From contig NC_089323.1 in NCBI RefSeq assembly GCF_036669915.1, forward strand, positions 11,034,328-11,098,327: a stretch of DNA of 64,000 nt, given 5' to 3'. This stretch comes from Pocillopora verrucosa (taxonomy: Eukaryota; Cnidaria; Anthozoa; Scleractinia; Pocilloporidae). This document shows, piece by piece, positions 46,585 to 59,990 of the stretch (the stretch's first letter is position 1; every line of letters starts with the position of its first letter). A program made the position numbers and the translations under genes. A model generated the notes under the pieces. That model ran no database searches, was not told where the DNA came from, and worked only from the letters and a program-made list of their open reading frames with translations.

Positions 46585-49500
46585 CTCAATGACTTTCATC
46601 TACAGACTTGATTGTGCAATAATCATTTATGGTTCACAATTAATTGCAATTAAATAGAAAATATCATTAAAATTTAACTGGGACATTATTCTGAGATAAA
46701 ATTTCATGTGATATTATAACAAAATTTCAAATCCAAACTATAATGAGACTCTTAGATAGGGAAAATCTCCATTTTCAATTCCCTACAGTTTAGTTTTGAA
46801 CAGCAGATCCAACAAACTTGACAGGAAGAGAGAGTTTGTCTAGACATCTAACAATGACCCTTGTTGAACACATTAGGGGACAGACAGAGGAATGTCCATC
46901 ATTTCTTGAAGAAGCAAACTATAATTTCCACTCCTTGCAAAAATAAAAAAATGCTTTCTAATGAAATTCCATAGCCAAATCAAGAAGAGAAGAGAGTTAT
47001 CATAGTCAAAAATTCAAAATCTGTGATTTTTGACAGAATATGGCAGTTCGCACAACAGCTGTGCATCAAAATCTCAAAATGGCGTATCGCTTTTGGATAT
47101 TTATCACCTCTCACAAGATAAAAGTTCTATATAAGTTACTTTGAAGGATATTGTCCAATTGTGCTTCTGTACTTACTACTGGGAAAAATTTCTGTAAATT
47201 ATGCTATCATCTGAGTTTCAAATATGCTGAAACTGTTTCCAAAATGGTTCCAGATAGTCCTTACCGTATTTGACCGCCATTTGTAAGGAAATTCGAGCAC
47301 GTTAATTTGTTTGCTGAGAGCAGATACGTACAGGAAGAAGTTCCCAAAAGATATAGTTACAAAGTCATTAAATGAAGATGTTTGCCTTGCTATGGAGTAT
47401 AATGAAGGCACAATATCAGTAACCAATGAAATGACAACTTAACCTTCTGTTCTTATCTATCTTATTGGTAGATTGCGCTGAGCGATTGTGAAAACATCCG
47501 CACTATATACACGTGCACTTATTAAAACAACGCGTAACTCACAAATCTATGCCGTTTTACATCGCTACTTTTCCTGCAATACGTTTAAAAACGCTAAAAT
47601 TCTACTACTGGCGGGGATTCATCAATTATATATAATCTGAGAGCAATTTTAGAGAGCTCCGTTGATATGTCGTGACGAATTTTAGTGGCATGAGAAACCG
47701 TTTAATGACTTGATTAAAAATATAAACAGACATGGAATATCTCTGACAGATGCAGGCTCATACGTACATTCAACTTACTATTTTTTTCACGCGAGTTGAT
47801 CCCGATTCCGCTGGGGTGATCGACTGATCTCATGAACTCCATTTAGGAAATCTATTTGATTTGAAAGTCTCTGAAACTATAGAAACCCTTGGCTCCGTTT
47901 ACACAACAGCGAAGAAACCAATGCTCCGGAATTTCGAAGGACAATTAGGCAACTATAAAGGAATGTTGTTCTAATCCTGCGATGCGTATATGATACCGTG
48001 TTTATTGAGCTACGCTAAATTCCATTACGGCAGATGAAAGAAACCAAAATTTACGAGAAGCACATGTCCAGTATCGAAACTTGGAGAAAAAATTGAAGCT
48101 CCTCATAAACAGAACGATCGCGTGGGTCAATCGAGGACCTAAATTTCTTCTGCTTACATAACTTTTTGGATGTATGTTTGAGTGAAATTTCCTTCATTTT
48201 CGTTGGAAATGTTGCTCATTAAAATGACAAGCTTACGTTTAATTATTTTCTCTTGTATAATTCTTTCTAATAATGGTTCTAATAAGTTTCAAATGAGGAG
48301 ACGGTAAGAACTTGTGTAAAAGTAAAAGATTGACGCTTACTTCTCTATGGCCAGATTAAGGGTTGCATCCACGACAGACCACTTGAACATAGAATAATAC
48401 TATAAGGCAGCCAAGTTTCGCCTAAGGCTCACGACGAGAAACACAATTCGTTTAAGTATGCACTGTGAACAGCATAAACAATTATATATGTTCTTTATCA
48501 ATGGACAATAGTAAGAATAAAGACAAAAGAGCAAACAACATTGTCCTTGATACCTCTTCGAAGATTCTCCTGAGATACTGCAGAATTGTTGTCCACTGAA
48601 ATCGCGTTCGGAAATCGTAAATTGTTGGTCGTCGTTCCTTGCCAGACTCAAAAGGAACTATATTGCAAAACTCGACTGATAACCAAGGACGTACGTCAAA
48701 TAGGTCAAATCAAAGGTGACTTCGGATTGCTGCAGCTTTCAAAGCACGAGATCGGAAGGTAACGACTGGCAGGAAACTTCTGGAAAGGAAAGTAAAGATC
48801 GACAACAAAAAAAAAAAACAGCCGCCGCATAGATCTCAAGCCTCCATTTCCTCCGTTTACCACAAATATCCAGCTATGCGACCCGTCATGTTATTGCGCT
48901 ACGACAGCTAATACTGGCTCTGCGTGATACTGTAAGCCACACACACTCAATGTATACGAATCTGTTCGCATTCAATTCAAATCTGCCTTGGCCTTATAAA
49001 CATCATTTACTCGCGTTTCGCATCAGCGCACAGATCTGGTCTTTGGTTTTGCATAAAAGAACATCCACGAGAATTTTTTTCTTAATCAAGCGAGTAAAGT
49101 GTTGCTTAAAAGGAAATCATTAACACTCCTTCGCTACAAATCATTAACTCAAATGAATGCCATGGTGTGCTTCTAATTGACTGGGCACGTTTATTGCCAA
49201 AGGCAAAACAAAGCTTACTGTCAGAATAATTTAATGTTATTGATCCCTTCTGGTTTGGAAGCTTGAGAACGATTTATATACATTGTCCTTGGCAATTCTT
49301 AAAAGCCAGATGCATGGGAAATTCGCCCATGCCAAAAAACATAGAAATAATTCGAGAGTTACGTATGAGAGGTTAAACTTGACTGCGTAGCAACGGCATG
49401 CTCTTCTTTTCATAAGCTCGTGTAGAAGAGCAAAGTACACAAAGAGAGCTAATGGAACAAGTAAAATATCAATAAACATTTAAACCTACCTGTACTGGAT

Positions 49501-52500
49501 TCCTCGGTGACTACGTGGATTAGATCTCTTCGTAATTTGTTTAAGCCCGAGCTGTTTACAGGTCCTTAGGAAAGGAATTTTTTCGTGCTAACAGCGGCTT
49601 TTCAAATTCATGATGGATGACCCAGATCATAATACAGTGTGGTGTGCGGAATGGCTTGGACTTGGACCGTGGTATGGCAAATTAACGCGCGGAGGCGTGG
49701 GGCGGGTGCGATTCGTAGGCCTTGCGGTGCAATATTCCATGTTCTGAAGTTGTTTGTTTCAATACTGTTTTGTTTTGTTCTGTTTTGCCAAAGATTTATA
49801 TCTCTAATACTTCTCTTCAAGAAAGGGAGAGGAAAACCTTTTTGGGAAACACAATAATAGATGTTATTACAATTTATATTAGGAGAACGATGCCTCATTA
49901 CCTACATAGCCCCGGGCGGGGTTTGCTATTTATACCGAAATGAGGGGGCTACTAAATGATCTATTTCAAGCAAACTGGTTCAGTTAATTACGTGCGCATG
50001 ATATGGCGCGAGAGATAGGAAACGATTTGGGCCAATTTAGTGCTCTTTGCACGTGTTTGATGGCTTATTGGCTAAAAGCCTCGAGGCAATGGGCACGAAC
50101 GAGCAAGCAATTGACTTTACGACTCTTCCGCTGGCATTATCGTGTAAAAGGTGGACTATGATATTATATGATTATCATACGGTGTTTATTCATTTTCACC
50201 GAAGGCTGCTAAAACAAAACTAAAATATATATAACCATAGTATTTCTCAGCGTCACACTTAACAGGGAGAGACCCTCGCAGAAACAGTCTCGCCCCTAGG
50301 CTTCAAACGTTAAAAAATTATGAGAAATCTACGTTTACATTTACATTTTGAAAGCAGCGCGGGTAACAGATGGGGCAAAAACTTCTTGAAAATGTTCAAA
50401 TAAAACTGAAAAATCAGTAAGTCGCCCTTAATTCTCCCTTCTCTTTTGAAATCGATCGTAAAGGTACAAAATCGCCTTTCAAAACTTATAAACCTTCACA
50501 AACATTCAGCAGCATTTCCAGAGTCAATGTTAGTTTAAAGCCTGTGTGCGGAAAGTCTGCTGAAAAATGCGATATTTCATAATGAATTTTAGTTTTCCGA
50601 TGGCACCCTGATGAACTATTTTAGGGAATTATAACAAAAAGTTCAATCACGCTTCCCTTTTATAAAAATTCTAAAATTCCATGGACGATTTTATACATTT
50701 GGGAATAAAATTGTCTTCCTTCATCTTTACTTTTCGTCACCTCCAATTATCTTTTCTGGTCCACCACAGGCAACGCACGCAGGTTAAAACGATACCGGGC
50801 GATATTTGGACAAAACACAAAATTTACTGTTTCCTTTATTTAATTAAAATTTTACGCTAAAAATGCCTTGAAGTACTTCACCGATCGACCATTAATTAAA
50901 ATTTTAAGAAGACGCAGGCCTCATACATCATTTTAATTCAGTTACAAAGATTAGCGGAAACCTCAGAACAAGATTGACGGAACACAGCGAGCGACGAAGA
51001 AAGGAGATATCCACAATCGCATCGCTGAACATCATCGAGTGAGACTCAGCGCAATGCTGACCACAACCGACTAAATGACCTATCGGGACGACAGTCGTTT
51101 CGGTTGCTATGACAGCAAAATGACTGACACTAAATTTGATTCACATACGTATACATAACAAAACTCTATTTATATGATATGCACGTACAAGAAAATATTT
51201 TCTTAGGGCGTGCCATTCAGGTATGTCCAAGGGCAAGCTCGCTTTAAATGACCGAGCGGTTCCAAACATACGCCTTATCCACTTTGACTCGACTTTCCTG
51301 GTGATAGTTAAAAGGGTTAGATTTTTGGCAGAATAATATTTCTCCCCAGTTATCGTTTTATATTTCTTTCGAAATTATTGTTGAATTCAAAACGTAGATT
51401 GAGAAAGGTGGAAAAGTTGGTCAGTTTCAAGGCTTAATTTAGAACATTGTTTTAAACAACTTGGCCTCGCTATGCTATAATTAGATTGTTTTCAGTTCTC
51501 TATGCATTCGGACAAGGTCACGCGAGTTTTAAGTTTCTTTTGATTAGCGTTTTAGACTTTTTTTTTTATTTTTTAACCCAGTTTCCCCTTTTTTGGTTTT
51601 TTTTTTTCAAAGCTGATACAGTGATCCTAACACATCTCAAGATCATGGCTGTGACTCGTTTACCCTTAGCTGTCAATGGAAGTTTTATCTTCATTTTGTG
51701 AGATCAAAACAACACGTACGACTTAGTGTTGACTATGTAAATTAACCTCCTAAAGCAAACTCAAACTTGACGAAAATACAGCATATCTTTGATTAACAGA
51801 ACAGTCACCGTATGTTTTGAATAACTGTAAATAATTTCTAGGTATGGATGGGAATTTTTTTTTTTTTTTAATTTAATTTTTTTTCATGGCTTTCAGTAGT
51901 AAAGTGCGTTTTAAATGTATCAAGTAATGAATTCCAGATATGTTTTTTCACGGGGGTAATGAGGATTTGTTTGTTTTTGTTTTTTGCTGTTTTTCTTGTT
52001 GTTGTTGTTGGCTTTTTTTTTTTTTTTAATGGCGTTCAAAAGTAAAAGCCTGCTATTAAATCTATATTGACACCTTTGTGGGTATGCATACAGAATCGAA
52101 AAAATTGATAGGCAAAGAGCTTGCCAGATTCTCAAACAGAAAATTTCTTTTTCGAAATGGCGAAATTCGCAATACTCGAAGTTGACATGAGTGAACAAGA
52201 CAAAGTGCCGACAGAGTTCGACTCTCACTGGTGTCAGAGGAATTGTCATAAAATAATGATAGAGATCAAATAAAATTACTTTGACGATGAGGCAGTGTGT
52301 TCTAGATATAGACTACGATCAGTCCCCACCCTTTGGCGAAGTCCGTCGCGCTAAAGAGAAGGGACTGCAATCATAGTCTAATGTGGCTCTGAAGATTCTT
52401 ACATGAAAAGGAAGTGTTTAAATTTGTATTCTTTCGTTTTTTTTTATATCAGATACAAAACCTGCGAAAAGGTTTGAGGCTATTCCCCTGTTTCTTTCGT

Positions 52501-52884
52501 AAGAATGAGGTGATAAAATTGTCCAAGAAATCATTTCCAAGAGATTATCTCACCATGTCAGGTTCGTCATGACAATCCGAACTATTTTTTTTCTTATTCA
52601 TTAAGGCTAGTGAGCTTTTAAATCATTATCCGTGCATTTGAACACTTTAAAAGGCCGTTAGACTTGTACAATTCCATAATTACTACAGCTTTTTTGGCTG
52701 AAATTCTTTTAAAAAATAGCATCATGTGAAGATAATAAAGCGAAACCGAAGCGAGAATTCAGTCTAGAACTTTTGCACGATCACGATCTGAGCGTGAGAG
52801 GTAAGTGAATCTAAGCTTAGCTTTTTAGGTGAAAAAAATGAAACAGACTATCTTATACATACCTGAAATCACCAAAACTTAAAT

Positions 52885-53250
52885 CGGTGATACCACTTTT
52901 CTCCGCTTCGAGTTTTCTCGTGGATGACCTCTTGTTCTGCTTTGACATCCTTAACTTTTGATAATATCTGCCCGTGACGTTTGGCTTCTTCGAAGTATGC
53001 CACACGTTGTTTCTAGCCAGGTTTGCCTTCGTTCTTTTTAGATTCTATAACAAGTTCCAGGTACTGCACTTGAATTAGTGGATTGAGTTTCAGAGCAATC
53101 ATGATTTTATCCAGTCGACGAAGGCTTTGCTGTGCGTTGTTTATCATGGTCAGAACATTGCTGTACACACTTTGAAGAAACTCTCCAAGTTGTCCAGTAG
53201 TTTAAAGATGTATAGATTCAAATTTTGTGTTTTGCAATTCTGAATTAACA
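52885..53250 (-). pseudogene. GTPase-family C-terminal fragment, copy 1
   Basis: From about 53200 downwards the minus strand reads 'AQQSLRRLDKI', 'LNPLIQVQYLELVIESKK', a stop in 'PGWKQR' (Trp codon now TAG), 'VAYFEEAKRHG' and finally 'SGEKWYHRFKFW' then TGA near 52885. It is colinear with the last quarter of the copy at 55302-56725. An extra codon pair ('KIMIAL') and the stop show decay. Upstream parts are not recognisable. Confidence 0.8.
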
Positions 53251-55301
53251 TTGCCCAGGTTGTTAGCGATTGCCTGCGTCTTTATTGATATCAAATTTAT
53301 TTAAAAACTACGAACAGTCCAATGCCATCACTCAGTCGAGCGTGGTGTCCGTTCCAGGCCGGTTGTAAGTTTCTTTTGGAGCTTGTGCACATGTTACTAA
53401 CAACAAGAAAACCTTCTTACTAACTTTTCAGTTGACGGACAGTTGCTTATTTTAAATTTCCTTGAAGATCTGTCAGAGTTACTTGTTTTGAAGGTCATTA
53501 AGTATGCTCAAAAGTGCGAAGCTTTTTCCCTGAATTATTAGCGAAGTAGCTGCAAATTTCAATATAAGCTGAAGTATTGTCTAGGAGTGCTTCTGATTGG
53601 TTCCTTCGTAATCTCAGTTTAACCAATCAAAGCCATGTAAGTCAACATTGCACAATGATTTTCTGATTTGTGCCCCGGAGGATCACTATCGAAAAAGTGT
53701 TAATTCAAGGTCACAACAATGAAAAGGGCTAAGTGAAAAGAAAATTAGGCAAAAATTTTGGGCTAAACATCATGTTGTAATAAAAACGGGGCCATAGAAT
53801 CTTTATTCGAAACAGCCTAAACAGGAAAAGAGCCGAATAAATCAGCGATTACCTGATATTTTCAAAGAGATGTTAGTCTGAAATGAAATTGGATGCTGTC
53901 TTTTTATGGATCTTGGGTCTAGAGCTTGGTATTTTTATAGCAGACAAAACTTTTACATGTCATTTAGCGACGAAAAAGGATAGGAAAAATTCAGCGATTT
54001 CGGTTGCCACTGACCTCCTCTTAATTAAATTTTAATAAGGGTACCCTCTGGACAGGAGATAAAACTCTCGTAAGATTTGCCATAGTAACTTATTTTGCAC
54101 AATATGGTTAAGATGAAACTCGCTTACTTTAAATTTACCCATAAAATGATGCGCGAGTGCGCGTGGTTTCCCTTTAATAGCAATATTGGTAAGAGTTAAA
54201 TAGGATGCTGTACCATGGATACAATGAGCCTTGCCATTTACCAGATTTGTCTACAATTCACAGCTGACAACAACATAAAGTAATACGCACTCGTATTAAA
54301 AGTGTGGATTCATGAAGTACTTCCTAATCAAGCTGCTCAGACATTTTCAACTTATTATCTAAGAACATCTGCATTATCTGCATTATTTGAGAATCTAAAT
54401 TCTCTCAAAACTGAAAACACCCGTGACAAATCGCTCATTACCTCGTCAATAAAATTGTCATAAATTTCAAAGTTGACAACAAAGTCCTTGTCTAAAAAGT
54501 ATAAACATACCAAATGCGTCTTTAGATATTTTCGACCTCTCATCGAATAACATCTGCATACTTTGTTGGTCTGAACTTTTCAGATCATTTACAAAATATT
54601 AGTTCCATCACGACAAAAATTATTATCGAAAAATGGATAACAATTAGGCGAAAGAAGCTCAGTATACTGGTTCTGTTTACATTTAGGAATATAAGACTCG
54701 CTGTCGAAAATAGTCTCACCAATTGATTCTTCTTATAATAGGACTCAAACAGGTACCCTACAAACTTCGGTTTTAAACATAATTTCGTTCGAAGGTAACG
54801 AACATCTAGCCGCCAAAAACGTGTGTTACAAATTTCGGGTAAGAAAAGTCGTCTAAAAGACTTCTCATTCCACTATGTACACCCATCAGAACACGAACTA
54901 TTTCATTCGGCTACTTTTCTATGCTGACTTATATTAGAAATTTAGTTTCTTTTTTACTAAACAAGTAATTAGCACATTATAAATGTACTACAAATATCCA
55001 TAAGCAGATCTCTACTCCAAACTACTTGTATGAAAGCTCAAAAAAATAAATTTCGGCAACGGTTGTTCAACTTTCCAAATGATTTTTCAGTTTAACTCGA
55101 GTTAGCATGGCTTAAGAGAACAGCTATGAAGCATCGGAAACTAGGAAAACTTATCTCCTTCACTTTATGCAATGTCACAAAGATTCAGGGAATTACAAAT
55201 TAGTTGTCAAAAAGTTTCATCTTGTATCTTGACCGAATGTGTTGAAGGACTCCATTTGCATGTTCCAGCGCTTTGACAGGAGTTTTAGAGTCTTAAAGCG
55301 A
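53251..55301. other. Spacer between GTPase copies 1 and 2
   Basis: 2 kb, AT-rich. No recognisable remnant of the N-terminal GTPase exons and no other gene. Confidence 0.45.
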
Positions 55302-56725
55302 TCACCAGAACTTGAAGCGGGAGTACCATTTGTCCTGGCCAAGCGACAGTTTCTCCAACGAATCCCTTGTTTGTTCCTCACTGATATCCACATCTCTGGA
55401 CAGCTGCTTTCTAAGCTTCTGGGTCTCTCGTGATAGCATTTCGGCATGACCTTTGGCCACGTCAAGGTATTTGACGCGTTGTTTCCATCCAGGTTTGGCC
55501 TCCATTTTCTCGGATTCAATAAGCAGCTCCAGGTATTCTACTTGAGTCAAGGGGTTTGGTTTAAGTGCAATTTCATCCAGGCGACGAAGACTTTGTTGGG
55601 CCCTCTTGATCACGGTTAGTACCTCGACATGCACCTTCTGGAGCGATTCCTCTATTGCTCTCATCATTTGTTCAGATGTGGCCTTCTCCTTGACAGCCTT
55701 ATGGTACTTCTTCTTCAGGTCTTCTGCTGTTCTAGTCTCAGTACCTGTGTGATAGTTGATCAGATAGGGAAGATTCTTGTGTTCTGACCAAAGGCAATTT
55801 CGTGGACATATTCTGCATCTACCATCTGCGTTCATAGCCCAACAGTAAAACTTGTTGGAGTCATCGATAATCATGCAATTGTTGTGGCATGTTTTGTGGC
55901 ATGGACCACAAGTGGTGGTGTGTCGTCCTGTGCCTTCCAAGGAAATGTAAAATGGCTTGACCATATCAACTGTGTACGTGAAATCCTTGTTCGTCTCAAT
56001 CACCTTTTCACGTTGTTGGATCACAATTTCTTCTTGACGTATCTCTTCAAGTTTGTTCAGACCCACAGTTATTTGGACGTTCAGGCCCTCCACTAACACA
56101 TGTAACTCCTCTCGCTCTTTGAGAACTTCTTTGGTTAGACGAAGGATAATAACGCTTTGGGAAATTCTAGGAAGAAATTTTTGAATGAGACGGAACCCAT
56201 TTTCCAAAACATTTCGTCAAAACCTACTTCGCCTGATTCGTGGTTTTCAGCAAAGAGAGCTGAGTTGTTGAACTTGAAGAATTTCTCCGTATAGTTTGGG
56301 ATGTTGGCTTCCTTAACTGCCTCTAGGACAGGCGGGCGTTGGCCATCTGAAAAGGTTATTATCAGGAATATGTTTCTGGAAACGTCTTTTCCAAATATCG
56401 ACAGAATGGAATCAAAGATATACTTCTGTGTCTGAGTGAGACGGGCCTGAGAGGACTGGACAACACATCCAATGCCAATGTGGTCAATACCATCAGTTGG
56501 AGGAATAGAAAAGAATTCCTTTATTTGTAAGGTGATTTTCATGTCTCTCTTTAATCCTTCAGTACCACCAAAGCCAGGAGTGTCGATTATAGTGACTGCA
56601 TAAGGCACAGGCCAACCTCCCATGGTGTGGAACGTATAAGCAGTTATGCCTTGCGTTTGGCTGTGAGCTTGTGACTCTTTGGACTCATCCGTTATGAGCT
56701 TGAAACGAAATTCATCTTTCCATTC
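55302..56725 (-). pseudogene. Coral/fish-type G-domain protein, main exon, frameshifted (copy 2)
   Basis: A large 3' exon starts after an ATTAG acceptor at 56726. It reads 'EWKDEFRFKLITDES', then the G3 element 'IIDTPGFGG' (DxxG), 'KYIFDSILSIFGKDV' and 'LIITFSDGQRPPVLEA'. A cysteine-rich block follows ('CGPCHKTCHNNC', 'GRCRICPRNC'), then a helical region ('LRRLDEIALKPNPLTQVEYL', 'ESEKMEAKPGWKQR') and 'KWYSRFKFW' stop. Around 56140-56160 one base is missing relative to family wording: the frame ends just after 'FPKALLSFV' while 'LRLTKEVLKEREEL' continues one frame over. No P-loop exon was found upstream in the window. Proteins of this type have an AIG1/septin-like GTPase domain and are multi-copy in corals and fish; function unknown. 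It could be a live gene with a sequencing error. Confidence 0.8.
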
Positions 56726-58689
56726 CTAATATGAAAAAGTAAGCCAAAAACCAATGCAACACTTACTCGCAAAAGCTTGCTGTAATGCTTTTAAAGAAAG
56801 AGCTACGCGTTGCCTCTTTAAACTTGATAACAATTTTCTGCGAAAGAAATAAAATATCCTGTAGAGTACCAGGACGCCTATCAACTTGCAGAAGAGCTAA
56901 GACGCTTATAGATCTCTGTGTAGGTCAGTGATCGTAGAAATTGTTCCTTCGATATCTTCACTGACAATACGTAATTATACATTCGAGGTTAACCATTTAC
57001 ATTGTGGATATATCCAAATCTGGAATCCATGATCAACTACAATACTTAGGCCTAACACAACTCTCAGCTTGGAACGGACAAAACCAACTGAACTGAAAGC
57101 AAAGTAAAAGTCTCTTTTGGTTCGGTTGAATGACATAATATTACGGAATTTCTCAGAAATGGCGACACGGTTGGATGTTCTACTGAAAACAGCTTCTAGT
57201 ATTTTGTGCTCTTCTTTACCTCGTCAGGGACCCATGCCCACATACTTTTCAAATGTGTAACCAATTGAAGTGGACATCAATTGCTTAATATGCAGGTGGA
57301 ACTTTCCTACACTTTACATCATAACTTCCAAACTAGCATAATTGCATACTTATCTTGATAAGGTGTGTTTATGCTAGACGTATTAAGCAAGAAGTGTTCG
57401 ATCGAAGCAGAAGATTTACTTTTTACCCCTCAGAAAAATCCCACCATGAAAAAAATTCCATGATCGAGGAAAGAGTTGCCTCGATAAACTAGCTGAAAGT
57501 AATTTATAATGCCCCCGAGACTGACCATAAACATGTTAAAATAGCATACTGAGGTGGATGAAATTTAATGGATCGCTTCTGTGTGGAGTTAGTCAAATCA
57601 GTATTCCATGATAATTAAAAAAATTTGACTCAGTTGAAAGGTACTTTAATATAAAGAAAAGTAGATGAATTTCATTTGCTTGGTCTAATATTTAAGCCTA
57701 ATATAACAATTAGTTCTAAGGGGACAGACTCACTGAAATGAAATAGTAGATTTAGACCTTTCTCGGTTAAACAACACTCAATCCTAGATAGGTGACACGC
57801 TTTGGTGGATTTCTGAGAACAACTTTCCATATAGAGCTTTGTGCCTCCTTCTTTACCAAATTAATCAAGTAAATTGATCAACAATAAGGAAATATGAAGC
57901 TGGAAGCGGCCAATATTATACATCACAATCGCTAAAATAGAAACCTTTATAGCTTATTTCGTTAAAATGTGTTGATGCTTATCACATTACGCAGATACAG
58001 AAGCAATTAACCTATGCTTTTGGCAGACGGTATTCGGTCGTGGCGCCAATGTGGCCGTTTTAAAACGATGTACAAGTAAAGGAAAGCTGATAGAATGACA
58101 GTTTGAGTTAATGATGCGTGCTATTCAAAGACAACAGGTGTATTCTGTTGAGCATATTTTTAGATCGAATACCATCTACAATGGTTTAAATCCGCCTGGA
58201 AACCATAATTTATCTCCTAATTGCAATTACCCTGTTTTGCCCGAATGAATTAAATGACTGAATAATAACTCTGATGATTCTTGATCCAAGAGATGAAAAG
58301 TCTCAATAAGTTACTTTCCGGTAAACATTCAGCAAAAAGTTCTTTCATTTTCTTGCAAATTTGTCTGGTTACCGTAAACACGCCATTAAATCGGATTGGT
58401 TGTTGTATTTCAGAATATTTAAAAATTTCTATATAATTGCAATTTGGTAAAATGTTGTAATCAATTAGATCAATTTGATCAGGCTATAATGTGTGCGGAA
58501 TGGATTAGCAAAACATTTAAACGGCTCAGTTGTAGATAGTTTCTCAAGCGTCATGGCGAAATCCTTTTCATCTGAAGCCAATATGACCTATGGAAATTTT
58601 TATTTCCAGTAAATAAATCGGCAATACCATTTGCCTTCTCTAGATGCAGCCCCCCTCCTTAATCATCGTTTTACCTGGGTTATCATCTT
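56726..58689. other. Spacer between GTPase copies 2 and 3
   Basis: 2 kb in which the missing 5' exon with the P-loop (GxxxxGKS/T) of copy 2 would be expected. I looked on the minus strand and did not find it. Confidence 0.45.
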
Positions 58690-59105
58690 TTGCTTTGGAC
58701 AGGATTTTAGCTTGATGTTTTTGGCTTCTTCGTATTATTGAATACGCTTTTTCCATCCAGGTTTGGCTTCACCTTTTTTCGACCTCAGTGAGTAGCTTCA
58801 GATACTCTCTCTGAGTCAGTGGGTTGGGTTTGAGGGCAATTTCATCCAGGTATTGCGGGCTTTGATGAGCATTGTGAGGACCTTGTTGTTCACCTCCATG
58901 GGACACGTCTATTTTTCAAGTCATGTCCTGCACTTTTTCTTCTTTGACATAGCTGCTTCGTATCTCTTTTTATTATCCTTTGGAAATTCTCATCTCAGTG
59001 ACTGTTTCGAACTCAAAACCGTAAGGAAGACTTTTCTGATCTCCCCGGTGGCAATGCTGCGTGCAGACTGAGTAGCATCCACACCCATCCACGGCGCATC
59101 ATGAG
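58690..59105 (-). pseudogene. GTPase-family fragment, copy 3
   Basis: Reading down from 59100: cysteine-rich remains ('DGCGCYSVCTQHC'), 'SLPYGFEFETVTEMR' equivalent to 'LPYLINYHTGTETR' of copy 2, two stops, 'NKVLTMLIKA', a gap, 'YLDEIALKPNPLTQREYLKL', a frameshift, 'EAKPGWKKRIQ' and a stop. Multiple stops and shifts: dead copy. A LINE 3' end abuts it on the high side. Confidence 0.8.
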
Positions 59106-59990
59106 CTTAAGTTTATAATTAATTTTATAATTTATAATTTATTAGCTTTGCTAACAATACATAAATATAGAACATGGGTAAATTACAATAACAATAACGG
59201 GCAGGCAACCACAACAGCGATAGCCAATTACTGTGGTCCCAGGAGTATTAAAATAGTAAAACATTACAGCAATATTTAATAATTAAGAACAGCATGGAGT
59301 TGGTGTTGTTTTCAGGTTGCGACATGAATTACATTTTGTGCAGATAGTTTATAAGTCCTGGGATTGTCAATGTCATAGATTTCTTGGAGTGCAGTTGAAT
59401 AATTACACATCAAAGCACGTTTGAAGTCATTTACATTGTTCATACTTAGGTTAAGCTCGTCTGACAGTGTGTTCGATATTCTTATTGTTTGTACCATAAA
59501 TGACCGTTGAAAGGTTGAAGTCTTGCATTTAGGTAAAGGGTATTTGGTAACGGCTGTATTGGCAGACGATCGTGTGTCTTGTAGAACGAGCAATAGGAAC
59601 AATTGTAGGTTCTATATTCACCAAACCACGAGTAATCTTAAAGAACAGTAACATACCTAAGTACTCATGCCAGTAGCTGATAGGTAGTAAGGAAAGGGTT
59701 TTTAGCCGTTTTTCATAACTCTGACAGCACGAGAATGGTAGTTTCAAGATATATTTTGTAGCCCGTCTTTGTATCTTTTCTAGATTTGAGATAAGATAAA
59801 TAGATTGTGGCACCCAAACTTGTGTAGCATAGCCCAGATGTGGTTTAACGATGGTTAAATAGATTGATCTTATTAGATTGGCCATGGTACTTTGTATATG
59901 ACGCGTGTTTCATTTAACAAACCCAAGCATCTTGTTTGCGTGCGAACACTGCTCGAAGACTTGGCGATTCCATGTTCCGTACTCTCGTGT
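59106..59990 (-). mobile_element. 5'-truncated non-LTR retrotransposon (LINE) 3' end
   Basis: The minus strand reads 'ANKMLGFVK', stop, 'YLTIVKPHLGYATQVW', 'LEKIQRRATKYILKLPF' and 'LSLLPISYWHEYLGMLLFFK', then a frameshift near 59560 and 'FQRSFMVQTIRISNTLSDEL' to a stop near 59312. This is the C-terminal tail that follows reverse transcriptase in L2/CR1/Jockey-like LINEs; the catalytic FxDD part is missing, so it is 5'-truncated and dead. The 3' end is marked by TTTATAATT-type repeats near 59110-59145. Confidence 0.85.

Larger units (their letters stand above)
45367..52884. other. Long gene-poor stretch upstream of the KANK-like gene
   Basis: 7.5 kb. 45367-45432 is 5' UTR in the same exon as the KANK start, with acceptor GCAG at 45433. 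A donor-flanked ATG (47280-47265, then GTAAGG) may be an upstream non-coding exon. MITEs fill 45798-46584. From 47500 to 52880 I see AT-rich sequence with scattered short open frames, none recognisable; one 80-codon frame at 49479-49237 on the minus strand is hydrophobic but unlike anything I know. Confidence 0.45.

Noticed and set aside
49237..49479. Hydrophobic 80-codon minus-strand frame as a membrane protein gene
   Set aside because: No family match, no splice partners and typical of AT-rich non-coding DNA.
56726..58689. P-loop exon of the GTPase gene
   Set aside because: Searched for a GxxxxGKS/T coding stretch before an in-phase donor on the minus strand and found none.
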